Part shown: positions 46,942 to 55,872 of the stretch, one piece after another
How the letters are laid out: every line of letters begins with the position of its first letter
Position numbering within the stretch: the first letter of the stretch is position 1
DNA from: JANQQC01 sp965262255
GTDB taxonomy: Bacteria > Pseudomonadota > Alphaproteobacteria > Caulobacterales > Hyphomonadaceae
Direction of reading: 5' to 3'
Length of the DNA stretch: 64,000 nt
Assembly: GCA_965262255.1 (NCBI GenBank)
Contig: OZ253505.1
Location: forward strand, 2,976,001-3,040,000
Position numbers and translations under genes: made by a program
The notes under the pieces: model-generated
Told to the model about the DNA's origin: nothing
The model's database searches: none
The model's input: only the letters and a program-made list of their open reading frames with translations

Positions 46942-47402
46942 TAGCGTTGCTTTCGACGAAATTTTTCAAAACTGACGACATTTTCTAAATCGTCATAGTT
47001 CGTGTTTGCTGTGGTATCCTCTCGTTCATCATCGTTGCTTTCTATTACAGGCTTGAAGGTCAATTGAAAGTTGGCGTGAGGATCATTAAACTCAATGAGA
47101 GAAGCAAAAGGAATTACCAAAGTCTGCGGAATTCCGCCAAATCTTAACGTGACCTCAAAATCGTCGTCGTGAATCTGAAGATCCCGATACTGACGCTGGA
47201 TGACAATTGTCATGGTCTCTGGAAATCTCTTGCGAAGAGTGGTTCCCATCCTAACTCTTTTGTGGCTAGTTAGAAATTTTATATAAAAATGATGGTCACC
47301 AGGCAGAATGCCTTCGTTATCAAGGACGATGTTCAAGGAACTTTTTACAATATCTTGTAGCGCCTTTTGAACTAAGGCATCATAGTTAATAGAGTTGATC
47401 AT
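46941..47402 (-). CDS. sspB: SspB-family ClpXP adaptor
   Basis: A 153-residue protein of the alphaproteobacterial SspB family, which brings ssrA-tagged proteins to ClpXP. It opens with NYDALVQKALQDIVKSSLNIV and has the conserved core HFYIKFLTSHKRVRMGTTLR and FGGIPQTLVIPFASLIEFNDP. The C-terminal tail (VVSFEKFRRKQR) would be the ClpX-binding peptide. It is coupled to the thioesterase downstream. Length matches the family. Confidence 0.9.
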   Translation of the reverse strand: MINSINYDALVQKALQDIVKSSLNIVLDNEGILPGDHHFYIKFLTSHKRVRMGTTLRKRFPETMTIVIQRQYRDLQIHDDDFEVTLRFGGIPQTLVIPFASLIEFNDPHANFQLTFKPVIESNDDEREDTTANTNYDDLENVVSFEKFRRKQR

Positions 47403-47449
47403 AGATGATAACCTTGCGTACGGATACTGTAACGGGCCAAAGTTCGTGG

Positions 47450-48229
47450 CTATTCGATTGGTTTCTTGGAATCTTCAAGCAGGCTTGACCGTTCAGCACT
47501 TGTAAGCTGACGCCATTTTCCAGAAGGCAATGTAGCCAACTTGATTGAACCGATGCGAACACGGACGAGGTCTTTAACTTCAAGGTCGACAAGGGAACAC
47601 ATTCGCCGAATTTGACGGTTTCGACCTTCTGTGAGAACAAATCTCAAAACGGTGTCATTGATTTGAGCGACCTTGGCTTCTCGTAGCTCCTTACCATCGA
47701 GAGATAAACCTAACCTTAGTTTTTCAAGATTCGCGTTCGATATTTCGCCTGCAACTTTAACCAAATACTCTTTTTCGAGATTGGACTCTGGGCCTATTAC
47801 CGCTCGAGCGAGAACACCATCTTCAGAAAGAAGTAGAAGTCCTCGACTATCTTGATCAAGTCGTCCAAGCGGCGCAAAAGACCTTTTGAGCGAAGCCAGA
47901 AAGGGAGCGTTTCCGTGTAGATTTTCTTGAGAAACGAGTCGGGCGGCCGGAACCTGACCGCCCTCTGGTTGCGCCGAGACATAGCCAATTGGCTTGTGCA
48001 AGACCACGGTAACTTGTTTCTTTAGATGCGACAACCCCGCGGTAGTGACAGAGATGAAGTCACCGTCAGTTAACCGAAAACCGAGATCAACGGCAGAGGT
48101 TTCATTGACTGTCACGAGGCCTCGAGAGATTAAAGCATCAGCCTCTCTGCGAGAACATATGCCTTCCTCTGCCAACCACTTATTTAATCGGACAGGTTCG
48201 GCACCAACAAACTTCTTAGACCAAGCCAT
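47450..48229 (-). CDS. Pseudouridine synthase, RsuA/RluB/RluF family
   Basis: A 259-residue rRNA-modifying enzyme. Residues 12-60 are an S4 RNA-binding domain (VRLNKWLAEEGICSRREAD). The catalytic motif GRLDQDSRGLLLLSEDG holds the aspartate. The late motif RNRQIRRMCSLVDLEVKDLVRVRIG is also typical. It converts a uridine of rRNA to pseudouridine; choosing between RluB, RluE/F and RsuA is not safe from the sequence alone. It sits 17 bp after the CoA-transferase gene and 47 bp before sspB. Confidence 0.9.
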   Translation of the reverse strand: MAWSKKFVGAEPVRLNKWLAEEGICSRREADALISRGLVTVNETSAVDLGFRLTDGDFISVTTAGLSHLKKQVTVVLHKPIGYVSAQPEGGQVPAARLVSQENLHGNAPFLASLKRSFAPLGRLDQDSRGLLLLSEDGVLARAVIGPESNLEKEYLVKVAGEISNANLEKLRLGLSLDGKELREAKVAQINDTVLRFVLTEGRNRQIRRMCSLVDLEVKDLVRVRIGSIKLATLPSGKWRQLTSAERSSLLEDSKKPIE

Positions 48230-48246
48230 TAGTTCTTTATGCCTTA

Positions 48247-49443
48247 TTAAGCTACAATTTTTTTCTCAAAATATTCGTCTATAGTAGAAGATTTAAGTCC
48301 ACAAGACTCTAATATCTGACGGGTATGCTCGCCTAGCCTCGGAGGCGGCCCCTTCGGACCGTCATCAGCACCGGGAAACCGAATCGGTGAACCGGGTGCG
48401 TTAAAATCTTCTGCGCCAATCTCGGACGGTGTCGATACTATACCTCCAGCAGAGATAACTTGCGGATCCTTAGCCACTTCGGCTAGAGTTTGAACGGGTG
48501 CCCACGCAATTTTTTCGTTGTCTAATCTCTTTCCCATCTCATCGTAAGAATTTTTCTCGAAAACGTTATCAATCATTTCGACTAATTCAGCGTTGTTCTG
48601 ACGACGAGCTTTGGCTGTAGAGAACTTGTCACTTTCTATAAATTCCTCTAAACCGAAAGCCCTGCACAATCTAGGCCAATCTTCGTTCCCTTGACGAGGA
48701 ACAATACATATCCATTTTTCGTCCTTCGTCCGAAAGAAGTTCATAAGGGGCTGAATTTGCTCTTTACGTGACTTGGTTGATCCAATTCGTCCGAAGAAAA
48801 GTTGAATAGCGAAATCGGAACCTAAAGCATAAAGAGCAGCGCGGAGTAACGACGCTTCAACTAATCGTCCTTTGCCAGTTCTTTGTGCCTCAATCAACGC
48901 TGCACAGATTCCTGCAACCGTCGCCATGGAAGTAGTGTGATCGCCGAACGCCGTTCTCAAGGCAAATAAATCTTCTCCTTTAGGAATTGTTAGAGCGGCT
49001 ACGCCAGACCGTGCCCAAAAACTTGCTACATCAAAACCGGGTCTATCGCGATCTTCGCCTTCCAATCCATAACCAGTGAGAGAGCAATAAACGATTTTTG
49101 GGTTAACCTTTGATAGATTTTCATAATCCAGTCCAGAGCGGCTTAATCCCCCCGGACGAACATTTGTGAGAAACACATCTGCGTCTTGAGTAAGGTGTTT
49201 TAGTATGCTGCGACCTTCGTCTGTATTTGTGTCCAGAACAATTGATTGCTTACCGCGGTTATCAAACGCAAATACCGGATTGTCGGTGATGTCTGTGCCA
49301 ATCGTTTGGAAAAACTTGCGAGCAGGATCGCCGCCGGGTGGTTCGATCTTGATGACACTTGCCCCCCAATCTCGGAGCATACCTCCTGCGCCCGGGGCAG
49401 CCATGTATGTTGCGTGTTCGACGACTTTTATACCTTCAAGCAT
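48247..49443 (-). CDS. CaiB/BaiF family (class III) CoA-transferase
   Basis: A 398-residue class III CoA transferase. It starts MLEGIKVVEHATYMAAPGA, has RDWGASVIKIEPPGGDPAR and DTNTDEGRSILKHL, and the catalytic aspartate in RTAFGDHTTSMATVAG. The C-terminal half includes PGSPIRFPGADDGPKGPPPRLGEHT. It moves CoA between carboxylic acids; the acids are unknown. It is the first gene of a minus-strand run with the pseudouridine synthase, sspB and the thioesterase. Confidence 0.92.
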   Translation of the reverse strand: MLEGIKVVEHATYMAAPGAGGMLRDWGASVIKIEPPGGDPARKFFQTIGTDITDNPVFAFDNRGKQSIVLDTNTDEGRSILKHLTQDADVFLTNVRPGGLSRSGLDYENLSKVNPKIVYCSLTGYGLEGEDRDRPGFDVASFWARSGVAALTIPKGEDLFALRTAFGDHTTSMATVAGICAALIEAQRTGKGRLVEASLLRAALYALGSDFAIQLFFGRIGSTKSRKEQIQPLMNFFRTKDEKWICIVPRQGNEDWPRLCRAFGLEEFIESDKFSTAKARRQNNAELVEMIDNVFEKNSYDEMGKRLDNEKIAWAPVQTLAEVAKDPQVISAGGIVSTPSEIGAEDFNAPGSPIRFPGADDGPKGPPPRLGEHTRQILESCGLKSSTIDEYFEKKIVA

Positions 49444-49803
49444 TCTTTCTCACTTTTTGAGGTTCGCGTTAGCCATTAAATCATGAGATTCAGAATATAC
49501 CAAATTTAAGAGAATTTTTTTGTACGAATTGGAAAAACCGTTGAAAATCTGCTTTGCCATATTTTTCTGTAGAGCTCTATAATTGTTCTAATCGCGAGAA
49601 CTTGTGCCAATAATTTTTGTTTGGGAACGAATTTTCTCTATATAATGGCCCTGCTTAGGCTTTGAATGTTTGAGGCAAATAAACCTGCTGGCACATTCGA
49701 AAAAATTCTTCCAACTTTATCAATCTTTGAGGTCTTGCATCGTTCAAGAACCTACTCTGAACTATAGAGTTAAGCTTCTCAACCCAGGAACTGTTCGCTT
49801 GCT
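49444..49803. promoter_or_regulatory. Divergent promoter region; plus-strand -10 at 49641-49646
   Basis: This 360-bp region lies between the CoA-transferase and the flavin oxidoreductase. A perfect TATAAT (49641-49646) with a weak TTGTTT at 49617-49622 (18-bp spacer) points to the oxidoreductase and would give a leader of about 150 bases. No stable hairpin or RNA gene is recognised in the leader. Confidence 0.5.
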
Positions 49804-50886
49804 ATGACTGACTTATTTGACCCAATGAAGCTGTCTCGAGGCCCAGAGTGGTCCAACCGTTTTTTGATGGCACCGCTAACAAATTCGCAAAGCCATAAGG
49901 ATGGAACGCTAAGTGATGATGAGTATAGATGGCTGACAAAACGCACTGAAGGAGGCTTTGGAGCAATAATGACGTGTGCTAGCCATGTCAGTGCCAATGG
50001 AAAGGGATTTCCGGGTCAACTCGGAATTTGGAAAGACGAACACATTGATGGATTATCTCGATTAGCAGACAATTTGAATTCACACGGAGTGTATTCGATT
50101 TCGCAACTTCACCATGCCGGTATGCGTTCGCCGCACGAGGAGATTGAGGGAGCTCCAGAATGCCCATCGGATCAAGAAAAATACGGGGCTAAAGGCTTAT
50201 CAGAAAGCGATGTCGAGAGAGTTCAGGATGACTTTGTGAATGCTGCAATTCGTGCAAAGAAAGCGGGCTTCTATGGAGTTGAACTACACGGTGCTCATGG
50301 ATATCTACTCTGTCAGTTTTTAAGTCCTGCCATTAATCGACGTGAAGATGATTACGGTGGTTCAGCAGAGAATAGAAGACGGATAATTACAAATATAGTC
50401 GAGCGCATCCGTTCAGAATGTGGAAGCGAATTCAGTTTGGGAATACGGCTCTCTCCGGAAAGATTTGGACTTGATATGAGTGAGATGAAAAATTTCACAG
50501 AACAAATTCTTATGGACGATCGTTTCGATTACTTAGACATGTCTTTATGGAACGTGTTTGATGAACCGAAGGATGAGGCTCATAAAGGACAAAGTCTCAT
50601 TAGGCACTTTAGTGAAATGGAACGTGCTAACGTTAAATTGGGAGTTGCAGGTAATATTCGTAAAGGTGCAGATGCCCAGAGAGCCCTTGATGAAGGTGTT
50701 GATTTTGTGATCATCGGGCGGGCGGCGATATTACATCACGATTATCCGAATCGCGTTGAACAAGATCGAGAATTTATACCTGTTTCGTATCCGGTCAATA
50801 GAGAACACTTACAGAACGAAGCTCTAAGTGATACTTTTGTTGACTATCTCGTAAGTACTTGGCCTCATCAGTTTGTCGACCAATAG
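49804..50886 (+). CDS. Old-yellow-enzyme-type NADH:flavin oxidoreductase
   Basis: A 360-residue FMN TIM-barrel of the OYE family. N-terminal RFLMAPLTNSQSHKDGTLSDD, then ISQLHHAGMRS, ELHGAHGYLLCQFLSPAIN (substrate-binding His), NRREDDYGGSAENRRR, and the C-terminal FMN-phosphate part LGVAGNIRKGADAQR ... DFVIIGRAAILHHDYP are all present. It should reduce an activated C=C bond or a related electrophile with NAD(P)H. A single domain with no iron-sulfur extension. It stands alone on the plus strand. Confidence 0.92.
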   Translation: MTDLFDPMKLSRGPEWSNRFLMAPLTNSQSHKDGTLSDDEYRWLTKRTEGGFGAIMTCASHVSANGKGFPGQLGIWKDEHIDGLSRLADNLNSHGVYSISQLHHAGMRSPHEEIEGAPECPSDQEKYGAKGLSESDVERVQDDFVNAAIRAKKAGFYGVELHGAHGYLLCQFLSPAINRREDDYGGSAENRRRIITNIVERIRSECGSEFSLGIRLSPERFGLDMSEMKNFTEQILMDDRFDYLDMSLWNVFDEPKDEAHKGQSLIRHFSEMERANVKLGVAGNIRKGADAQRALDEGVDFVIIGRAAILHHDYPNRVEQDREFIPVSYPVNREHLQNEALSDTFVDYLVSTWPHQFVDQ

Positions 50887-50948
50887 GTAAGAATCATATC
50901 TAGAAGTTAGTTATTGCTCGCTTAGCCGAATATTGGAGTCTAATCAGT

Positions 50949-52250
50949 TCAAGCAGATGTGTCAAAGACTGACCATTCGTCGGAGATCTCACCGTTATCG
51001 TAAATTGCAATCCCTCCGAATTGAAGAAACACGGCTTCGCTTTGATGGGGCCGAAGGAATACGAATTCGTCAGGTGAAATACTTAAGTTTTCCCCTCCAT
51101 TCCACATCTCTTGATTTGACGACCGCCCAAAAGTTTTGTTTGTCTCTAATCCGGGCGGATCAACAGGTGTGGCCATCCATTTTCCACCGTAAATGAAAAT
51201 AGTTTTGGTGCTGTTTGGATTTAATGTTCTATTCATGCCATCGGCAAATTCTAATCCAGGCATACGCGTACGATCAAATGACTTAATGACGGGCGTTGCA
51301 ATGAAGCTTGCAGGAACGTGAGGTTCAAGTAACTCTGTATCAAAATCCGTTGGTTTAACCAAACACGAACCGGCTGAAACTTCGTTCGCAAGGGACGTAT
51401 CCTCATAGTACCTATAGGTTGGGCTACCTGCGGTATTCAAAGTGACTTGCCACATATACTCCTTTCCGAATATGTCGTTGGCAAATGATTTACATTGACG
51501 GTATTTATCCCAAGCACCCATTTTTGCACGATCTCGCCAACCAAATGCAGTCGGAAGAGCAGGCAGGTGAGGTTCATATCCCATAAACCCAGAAAAATTT
51601 AGTTCCGGAGAGTTGTTTATCGTTTTTAAAACAGACTGTAGATCAGAATTTGGTTCGAATCCTCCACGATGAAGTCCGACATCCAACTCAAGATTAACGC
51701 GTAGAGTTCTCCCAACAGATTTTGCAAGACTGCTATACTGTTCGAGCCGTCTTGGCGTATCAATCAACCATTGTATTTGGTCTGCGACCTCAGAGTTTGC
51801 CGAGCCTAATTGTTGAAAATACGTTTTTGCTCCGTTGACCGGTAACGGTTTACCTAGAAGTTGATCGGTTTCAGGCATTTTACTGCTGATTGTATTGAGC
51901 ATCGGTTGGTTGAACGTCATTAATCTATTTGTTTTCGTTCCTTTACGTATGTGGTTTAAAAGTTCTATTGAAGGGAGAGATTTAGCGACTATCCGATATC
52001 CCATTCCTTTCGGTAGATGGCTGTTCAACGTGTCGATATTGGAATTCAGTCTGGTTAAATCTATTACCAAAATCGGTTTAGCGATGCCGGATTGCATTAG
52101 AGTGTTCTGCATCTTCAGAAAGTACGGATCTCTCACGCCACTGTTGTCGGGTTGCTTGACAGTCATATATCCAATTCCTAACGCTCCAATACTTCCCGCA
52201 ATCAAGAAAGTTCTGCGAGACGGTTTAAAGGATGAAAGTGCCTCAGGCAC
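50949..52250 (-). CDS. Exported alanine-racemase-fold (D-threonine aldolase/D-serine dehydratase-like) PLP protein
   Basis: A 433-residue protein with a twin-arginine-type signal (KPSRRTFLIAGSIGALGIGY). It is followed by an alanine racemase N-terminal TIM barrel: PILVIDLTRLNSNIDTL, the PLP lysine in GYRIVAKSLPS, and LRVNLELDVGLHRGGFEP. Relatives are D-threonine aldolases and D-serine dehydratases; this exported form probably acts on a D-amino acid or a related compound in the periplasm. Its start overlaps the end of the sugar-lactone oxidase gene by 8 bp, so the two are coupled, and both carry Tat-type signals. Confidence 0.85.
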   Translation of the reverse strand: MPEALSSFKPSRRTFLIAGSIGALGIGYMTVKQPDNSGVRDPYFLKMQNTLMQSGIAKPILVIDLTRLNSNIDTLNSHLPKGMGYRIVAKSLPSIELLNHIRKGTKTNRLMTFNQPMLNTISSKMPETDQLLGKPLPVNGAKTYFQQLGSANSEVADQIQWLIDTPRRLEQYSSLAKSVGRTLRVNLELDVGLHRGGFEPNSDLQSVLKTINNSPELNFSGFMGYEPHLPALPTAFGWRDRAKMGAWDKYRQCKSFANDIFGKEYMWQVTLNTAGSPTYRYYEDTSLANEVSAGSCLVKPTDFDTELLEPHVPASFIATPVIKSFDRTRMPGLEFADGMNRTLNPNSTKTIFIYGGKWMATPVDPPGLETNKTFGRSSNQEMWNGGENLSISPDEFVFLRPHQSEAVFLQFGGIAIYDNGEISDEWSVFDTSA

Positions 52251-53688
52251 TATTGGGTTCTCCGAAGATAGATCGCAAATGCGAGTTGAGAAATTTACCG
52301 TCAGGATCTAAGTCTTTTCGCAATTCGACAAAACGTGAGAAGTCTGGGTACATTAATTTTAACTGCTCAAATTCTTGCGAGTGTAATTTACCCCAATGCG
52401 GTCTGCCACCGTGTCTCAGGAATACCGGTTCAAAATCTTGATAGAAATAATCGTATCTCTCATCAACTGCCGCATGTATTGCGATAGACGCTTTGGCCTC
52501 GCCTTGGAAAGGACTCAGCCAAGCAGTGTCAGGAGCCGTATTTCGATATTCGACTGGAAAGAAAGTGTCACCCCGTTTATCTAACATCTTAATGACTTCC
52601 CGGACAACTTTCGGACCTTCAGCGCGAGGTAGGTGGTATTCCATTTCATTGAATCGAATGGGTCGTTCAGTTGAAAGTAATTCGTGCGACCAGCCTGTGC
52701 GGTTTTCTATTTCGCCGACCGGGAAATTAGCTTGTGTTATGGATCGTCGGAGCCAGGGCGCCCAACCAAATTGGTCTCGTAACATTTTCAATGAGTTGAG
52801 CGAGTCGTCATCAGTGCTTTCAACTGGAGGAGACAAGGGTTGGTCTGTTTCATCGTGAATGATTGCAAGTCCTAATCCTGTTCCCGGCAAATAGAAAAAC
52901 TCGAAATTACGATGGTTTTCTGACCGTTCTTCGATTCGATCAAGCAAGTCTTCGATTTTTTCTACGATGGTTCTTCTATGAAGCTTAAATTTCGGAACAG
53001 TTTTTATTGTGTATTCGGTTATAACTCCTAATGCCCCGAGAGAAACGCGTCCTGCGTCAAAGAGTTCAGAGTTCGATTTTTTCGAAACGTTCAAAATTTC
53101 GCCTTTTGCAGTGACAATTTTGAAGCCTTCAACATGGTCGTGGAGAGCGGTTTGATGAAGTCCTGTACCGTGTGTTGCAGTTGAGAAGGCTCCTGCCAGT
53201 GATTGCACGTCAATGTCTGGCAGATTTGAAAACGCTCTATCTTTGTTTGCTAAATGTTCGTAAGCTTCGAAGATTAGCGTTCCTGATCCAAACCGGGCTT
53301 TACCGGTTGCCTTACTGAATGACCGTAAACCGCTTAGTGAGTTACAAGACAGAATATGTCCATCGGTTGGCCCAAGACCAGTCGAAGAATGTCCACTACC
53401 GATTGGTCTTACGGCGTGTTTCGTTTTCTTTATAAATTCTGCTAGTTCTTGCTCTGATGAGGGTGAAAAAATATCAATGGGCGTTGATCTTTCAACCCCT
53501 GACCAGTTCATCCAACTCACGCGATCAGCAGGGGCCTTGTGCAACGCAGGATTATAGTTTGGTCTTACGAAATCCCTTTGACTCCAGCGCCAATTCAGAA
53601 GCGATGGAAGACCGATTGCCCCTCCAATCAAGCCTAAGGATACTAAGAGTCGTCGACGCGAAAGGGCCTTTTTGAATCCTTCTAGCAT
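52243..53688 (-). CDS. Exported D-arabinono-1,4-lactone oxidase-like FAD enzyme
   Basis: A 481-residue VAO-family flavoprotein with a Tat-type signal (LSRRRLLVSLGLIGGAIG). The FAD domain shows HAVRPIGSGHSSTGLGPTDG and LAGAFSTATHGTG. The C-terminal ALO domain ends with HGGRPHWGKLH, the motif of aldonolactone oxidases. It should oxidise an aldonolactone or a similar polyol with oxygen or another acceptor in the periplasm. It follows the crotonase gene by 12 bp and overlaps the next gene, making a three-gene unit. Confidence 0.88.
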   Translation of the reverse strand: MLEGFKKALSRRRLLVSLGLIGGAIGLPSLLNWRWSQRDFVRPNYNPALHKAPADRVSWMNWSGVERSTPIDIFSPSSEQELAEFIKKTKHAVRPIGSGHSSTGLGPTDGHILSCNSLSGLRSFSKATGKARFGSGTLIFEAYEHLANKDRAFSNLPDIDVQSLAGAFSTATHGTGLHQTALHDHVEGFKIVTAKGEILNVSKKSNSELFDAGRVSLGALGVITEYTIKTVPKFKLHRRTIVEKIEDLLDRIEERSENHRNFEFFYLPGTGLGLAIIHDETDQPLSPPVESTDDDSLNSLKMLRDQFGWAPWLRRSITQANFPVGEIENRTGWSHELLSTERPIRFNEMEYHLPRAEGPKVVREVIKMLDKRGDTFFPVEYRNTAPDTAWLSPFQGEAKASIAIHAAVDERYDYFYQDFEPVFLRHGGRPHWGKLHSQEFEQLKLMYPDFSRFVELRKDLDPDGKFLNSHLRSIFGEPNSA

Positions 53689-53700
53689 AGAGTTTAATGT

Positions 53701-54549
53701 TTAAAGTGTCTCATCTCTGAGTGGGGCTAAATCTGGGAATACAGGTTCCCTTTTCTCAGATTTCGCTACAAAAGTTTCCTGAATATGCGGAATAGAAAGC
53801 ATACCTGAATTCCAGACCGCGATATAATCGAGTGTATCTGCGGTATTGTGATCACGGCCATAATTTATCAAAACCTTTGAACCCGTAACGGCTAATGGAT
53901 TCTTGGAAGCAATTTCACGAGCAGTTTTCAGGACGTATTCGATCATTTCTTCGTGGGTGTCAAAGATATCATTTACCAGCCCGATTTCTTTTGCTTTTTC
54001 GGCATTTAAGCGCCGACCGGTGTACGCCATTTCTTTGACCCATCCTTCTGGAATGTATCTTTGCAGGCGCGGGAAGGTACCCACATCGGCAGTCATACCT
54101 ATGTTGATTTCTTGGATGCAGAACCATGCATCCTTGGTACACCAGCGAATATCGCCCGCGGTAATCATATCGATTCCTCCGCCAACAACACCGCCTTGAC
54201 AGGCGAACAATACGGGAGCTCGGGCATCTTCAATGGCACTGAATGCTGAGTGCAGGCGTTTCAGGTCGCTGCGGAATTTTTCAGCCACGACATGGCGATC
54301 ATATTGCCTTGAAACAATCGTGTCGCCACCGAAACTGGCTAAATCTAGTCCGGCGGAGAAATGTTTTCCTGTCGAGGAGAAGACGATAACTCTTGCCAGC
54401 GCTTCGCCGTCAATTTCTTTAACAATTGCTCTGATTTCGTTCCAGAAAGCTTCAGTGATGGTATTCAAAGCATCGCCGCGGCTGAGTTGAATATGAGCAA
54501 CCTTGTCTTCGATTGTGACGTCAAAGCAGTCATAAGTTTTGCGTAACAT
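53701..54549 (-). CDS. Crotonase-family protein, dienoyl-CoA isomerase (ECH1)-like
   Basis: A 282-residue enoyl-CoA hydratase/isomerase. The first oxyanion segment is KHFSAGLDLASFGG, the second CQGGVVGGGIDMITAGDIRWC. The stretch EINIGMTADVGTFPRLQRYI closely follows the delta3,5-delta2,4-dienoyl-CoA isomerase pattern (EVDVGLAADVGTLQRLP), so it probably shifts double bonds in unsaturated fatty-acid breakdown. I chose the ATG at 54549, which has GGAGAA upstream; the frame opens 20 codons earlier without a site. Confidence 0.9.
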   Translation of the reverse strand: MLRKTYDCFDVTIEDKVAHIQLSRGDALNTITEAFWNEIRAIVKEIDGEALARVIVFSSTGKHFSAGLDLASFGGDTIVSRQYDRHVVAEKFRSDLKRLHSAFSAIEDARAPVLFACQGGVVGGGIDMITAGDIRWCTKDAWFCIQEINIGMTADVGTFPRLQRYIPEGWVKEMAYTGRRLNAEKAKEIGLVNDIFDTHEEMIEYVLKTAREIASKNPLAVTGSKVLINYGRDHNTADTLDYIAVWNSGMLSIPHIQETFVAKSEKREPVFPDLAPLRDETL

Positions 54550-54716
54550 GGGAATTCTCCTTGGAATGTTGGGTATACAGTATACCATCAATAAAATGTA
54601 TTGATTCACTAATTACGGAAACTCATACAAATTGAAAATATTACCGATTAACTATATTATGATTCGCTTAGTATCGCTTACCTAATCTGATTGGGAAAAC
54701 TAAAAAGGTTCATAGT

Positions 54717-54923
54717 ATGAGAACGACCGTAACAATTGACGACGATTTGCTTGAAAATGCTACCGAGTTCACAGGAATTTCGGACCATAAAACTCTAGTT
54801 CGACGGGCAGTTGAGTACATAATTGCATACGAAAAGGGGGTTGCACGGTCTCACGAAACAGGTAACTTGCAGGACGTAGGTCTTGTAGTGCGACAGCTAT
54901 ATGAAAACATTGAAGATGAATAA
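54717..54923 (+). CDS. VapB-type antitoxin (ribbon-helix-helix), first of two
   Basis: A 68-residue protein whose first 45 residues (RTTVTIDDDLLENATEFTG ... HKTLVRRAVEYIIAYE) are the VapB-family ribbon-helix-helix DNA-binding domain with the toxin-binding tail after it. No vapC follows directly; the next gene is a second, diverged VapB. It may be an orphan antitoxin or repressor. Confidence 0.8.
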   Translation: MRTTVTIDDDLLENATEFTGISDHKTLVRRAVEYIIAYEKGVARSHETGNLQDVGLVVRQLYENIEDE

Positions 54924-54983
54924 TCTCTTGAAATTAATGTGTTTAGTCTATTACATCAATACTCTATTTGGGAATATTCTGTC

Positions 54984-55184
54984 ATGAAAATTTCTGTTAC
55001 ACTAGACGATGAGTTGTTAGCTGAAGCCAAAAAGCTAACAAAAATTGAGAAAACGTCAAGTTTAATTAGACACGCCATCAAGTATTTGACGGCCTACGAA
55101 TCCGCTAAGTATGTTTTGACTCTAGGTGGGACCGAGCCTGGATTGAAACTAACCCCGCGTCGTCGATTAGAAAGACGGAATTAG
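54984..55184 (+). CDS. vapB: VapB-type antitoxin, second copy, upstream of broken vapC
   Basis: A 66-residue ribbon-helix-helix antitoxin (MKISVTLDDELLAEAKKLT ... SSLIRHAIKYLTAYESAK). The frame opens at 54939, but the ATG at 54984 aligns with the previous gene and the family start. The basic tail TPRRRLERRN ends just before the vapC remnant, the normal order for vapBC. It has presumably outlived its toxin. Confidence 0.8.
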   Translation: MKISVTLDDELLAEAKKLTKIEKTSSLIRHAIKYLTAYESAKYVLTLGGTEPGLKLTPRRRLERRN

Positions 55185-55191
55185 AAGACTC

Positions 55192-55388
55192 CAATCAAAC
55201 TCTTGATTGAATCCTCTTTGTGGATTGAATTTCTGGATAAACAGGCAGCCGCTATTGAAAGATTGGTGCTTGCCTCAATCCTCTGTAGTCATACGTTTGT
55301 CATTTGCGAACTTGTCTTTGGATGTCTCGGGAAGAGACGGAATCTCAAATTCAGACTTTGCGAAATAACGAAGCAACAATCTGTTTAG
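55192..55388 (+). pseudogene. vapC: vapC remnant (PIN-domain toxin), truncated
   Basis: About 63 codons match the N-terminal half of VapC: LLIESSLWIEFLDKQ corresponds to LVDTSVWIxxL, and SHTFVICELVFGCLGKR to HPFVIGELALGxLxxR. The frame stops at 55388, where a full PIN protein would need about 65 more residues. The first catalytic aspartate is Glu here, and no ATG is in place (the natural position reads ATC; TTG 55203 is the first alternative). The catalytic glutamate is kept. It is degenerate and should be inactive. Confidence 0.75.
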
Positions 55389-55671
55389 GTTGTGAACTTA
55401 TTTGACGGTTAGTTCCTTACTCTTTTGCTCTTTTTAAAACATTCTTGTTGAAAAAAATTATCATCCGTCAATCTTCGTTCAAAAATACTGTGGGTTCACA
55501 ATGTGTCCATATGTATTACACTCATTTAGAGGTTTGCTAATAAACGACAAATACTGTATAAGACTTTATATCAATCTGACATCGTGAAATACTCCGTGCC
55601 TTCTTGTTTCTGTGAAGGTTGTTTGTAGTAACGCCGATGTGAATCTTCTTTAAAATTTCAGAGAGCTAAAA

Positions 55672-55860
55672 ATGGCAGTTCCAAAGCGGAAAACAACGCC
55701 GTCAAGACGCGGTATGCGCCGATCGCACGATCGGATTCGGAGTGGCACCTTTGTTGAGGATAAGGACAGCAATGAATTATATCTGCGCCATCATATAAAC
55801 CTTAAAACAGGTCAGTATCGAGGCAAGCAGATAGTAGAAGTAAAAGAAGACAGTATTTGA
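55672..55860 (+). CDS. rpmF: 50S ribosomal protein L32
   Basis: A 62-residue basic protein starting MAVPKRKTTPSRRGMRRSHD, the universal L32 N-terminus. It lacks the C-terminal zinc-binding cysteines, as many proteobacterial L32 do. Ribosome-binding AGAGAG lies upstream. It is followed 12 bp later by enolase rather than the usual plsX, so the two are probably transcribed together. Confidence 0.96.
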   Translation: MAVPKRKTTPSRRGMRRSHDRIRSGTFVEDKDSNELYLRHHINLKTGQYRGKQIVEVKEDSI

Positions 55861-55872
55861 GGAACATCTAGA

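Noticed and set aside
47386..47640. Minus-strand 84-codon frame between sspB and the pseudouridine synthase
   Set aside because: It overlaps the 3' end of the pseudouridine synthase in another frame, with no coding signs.
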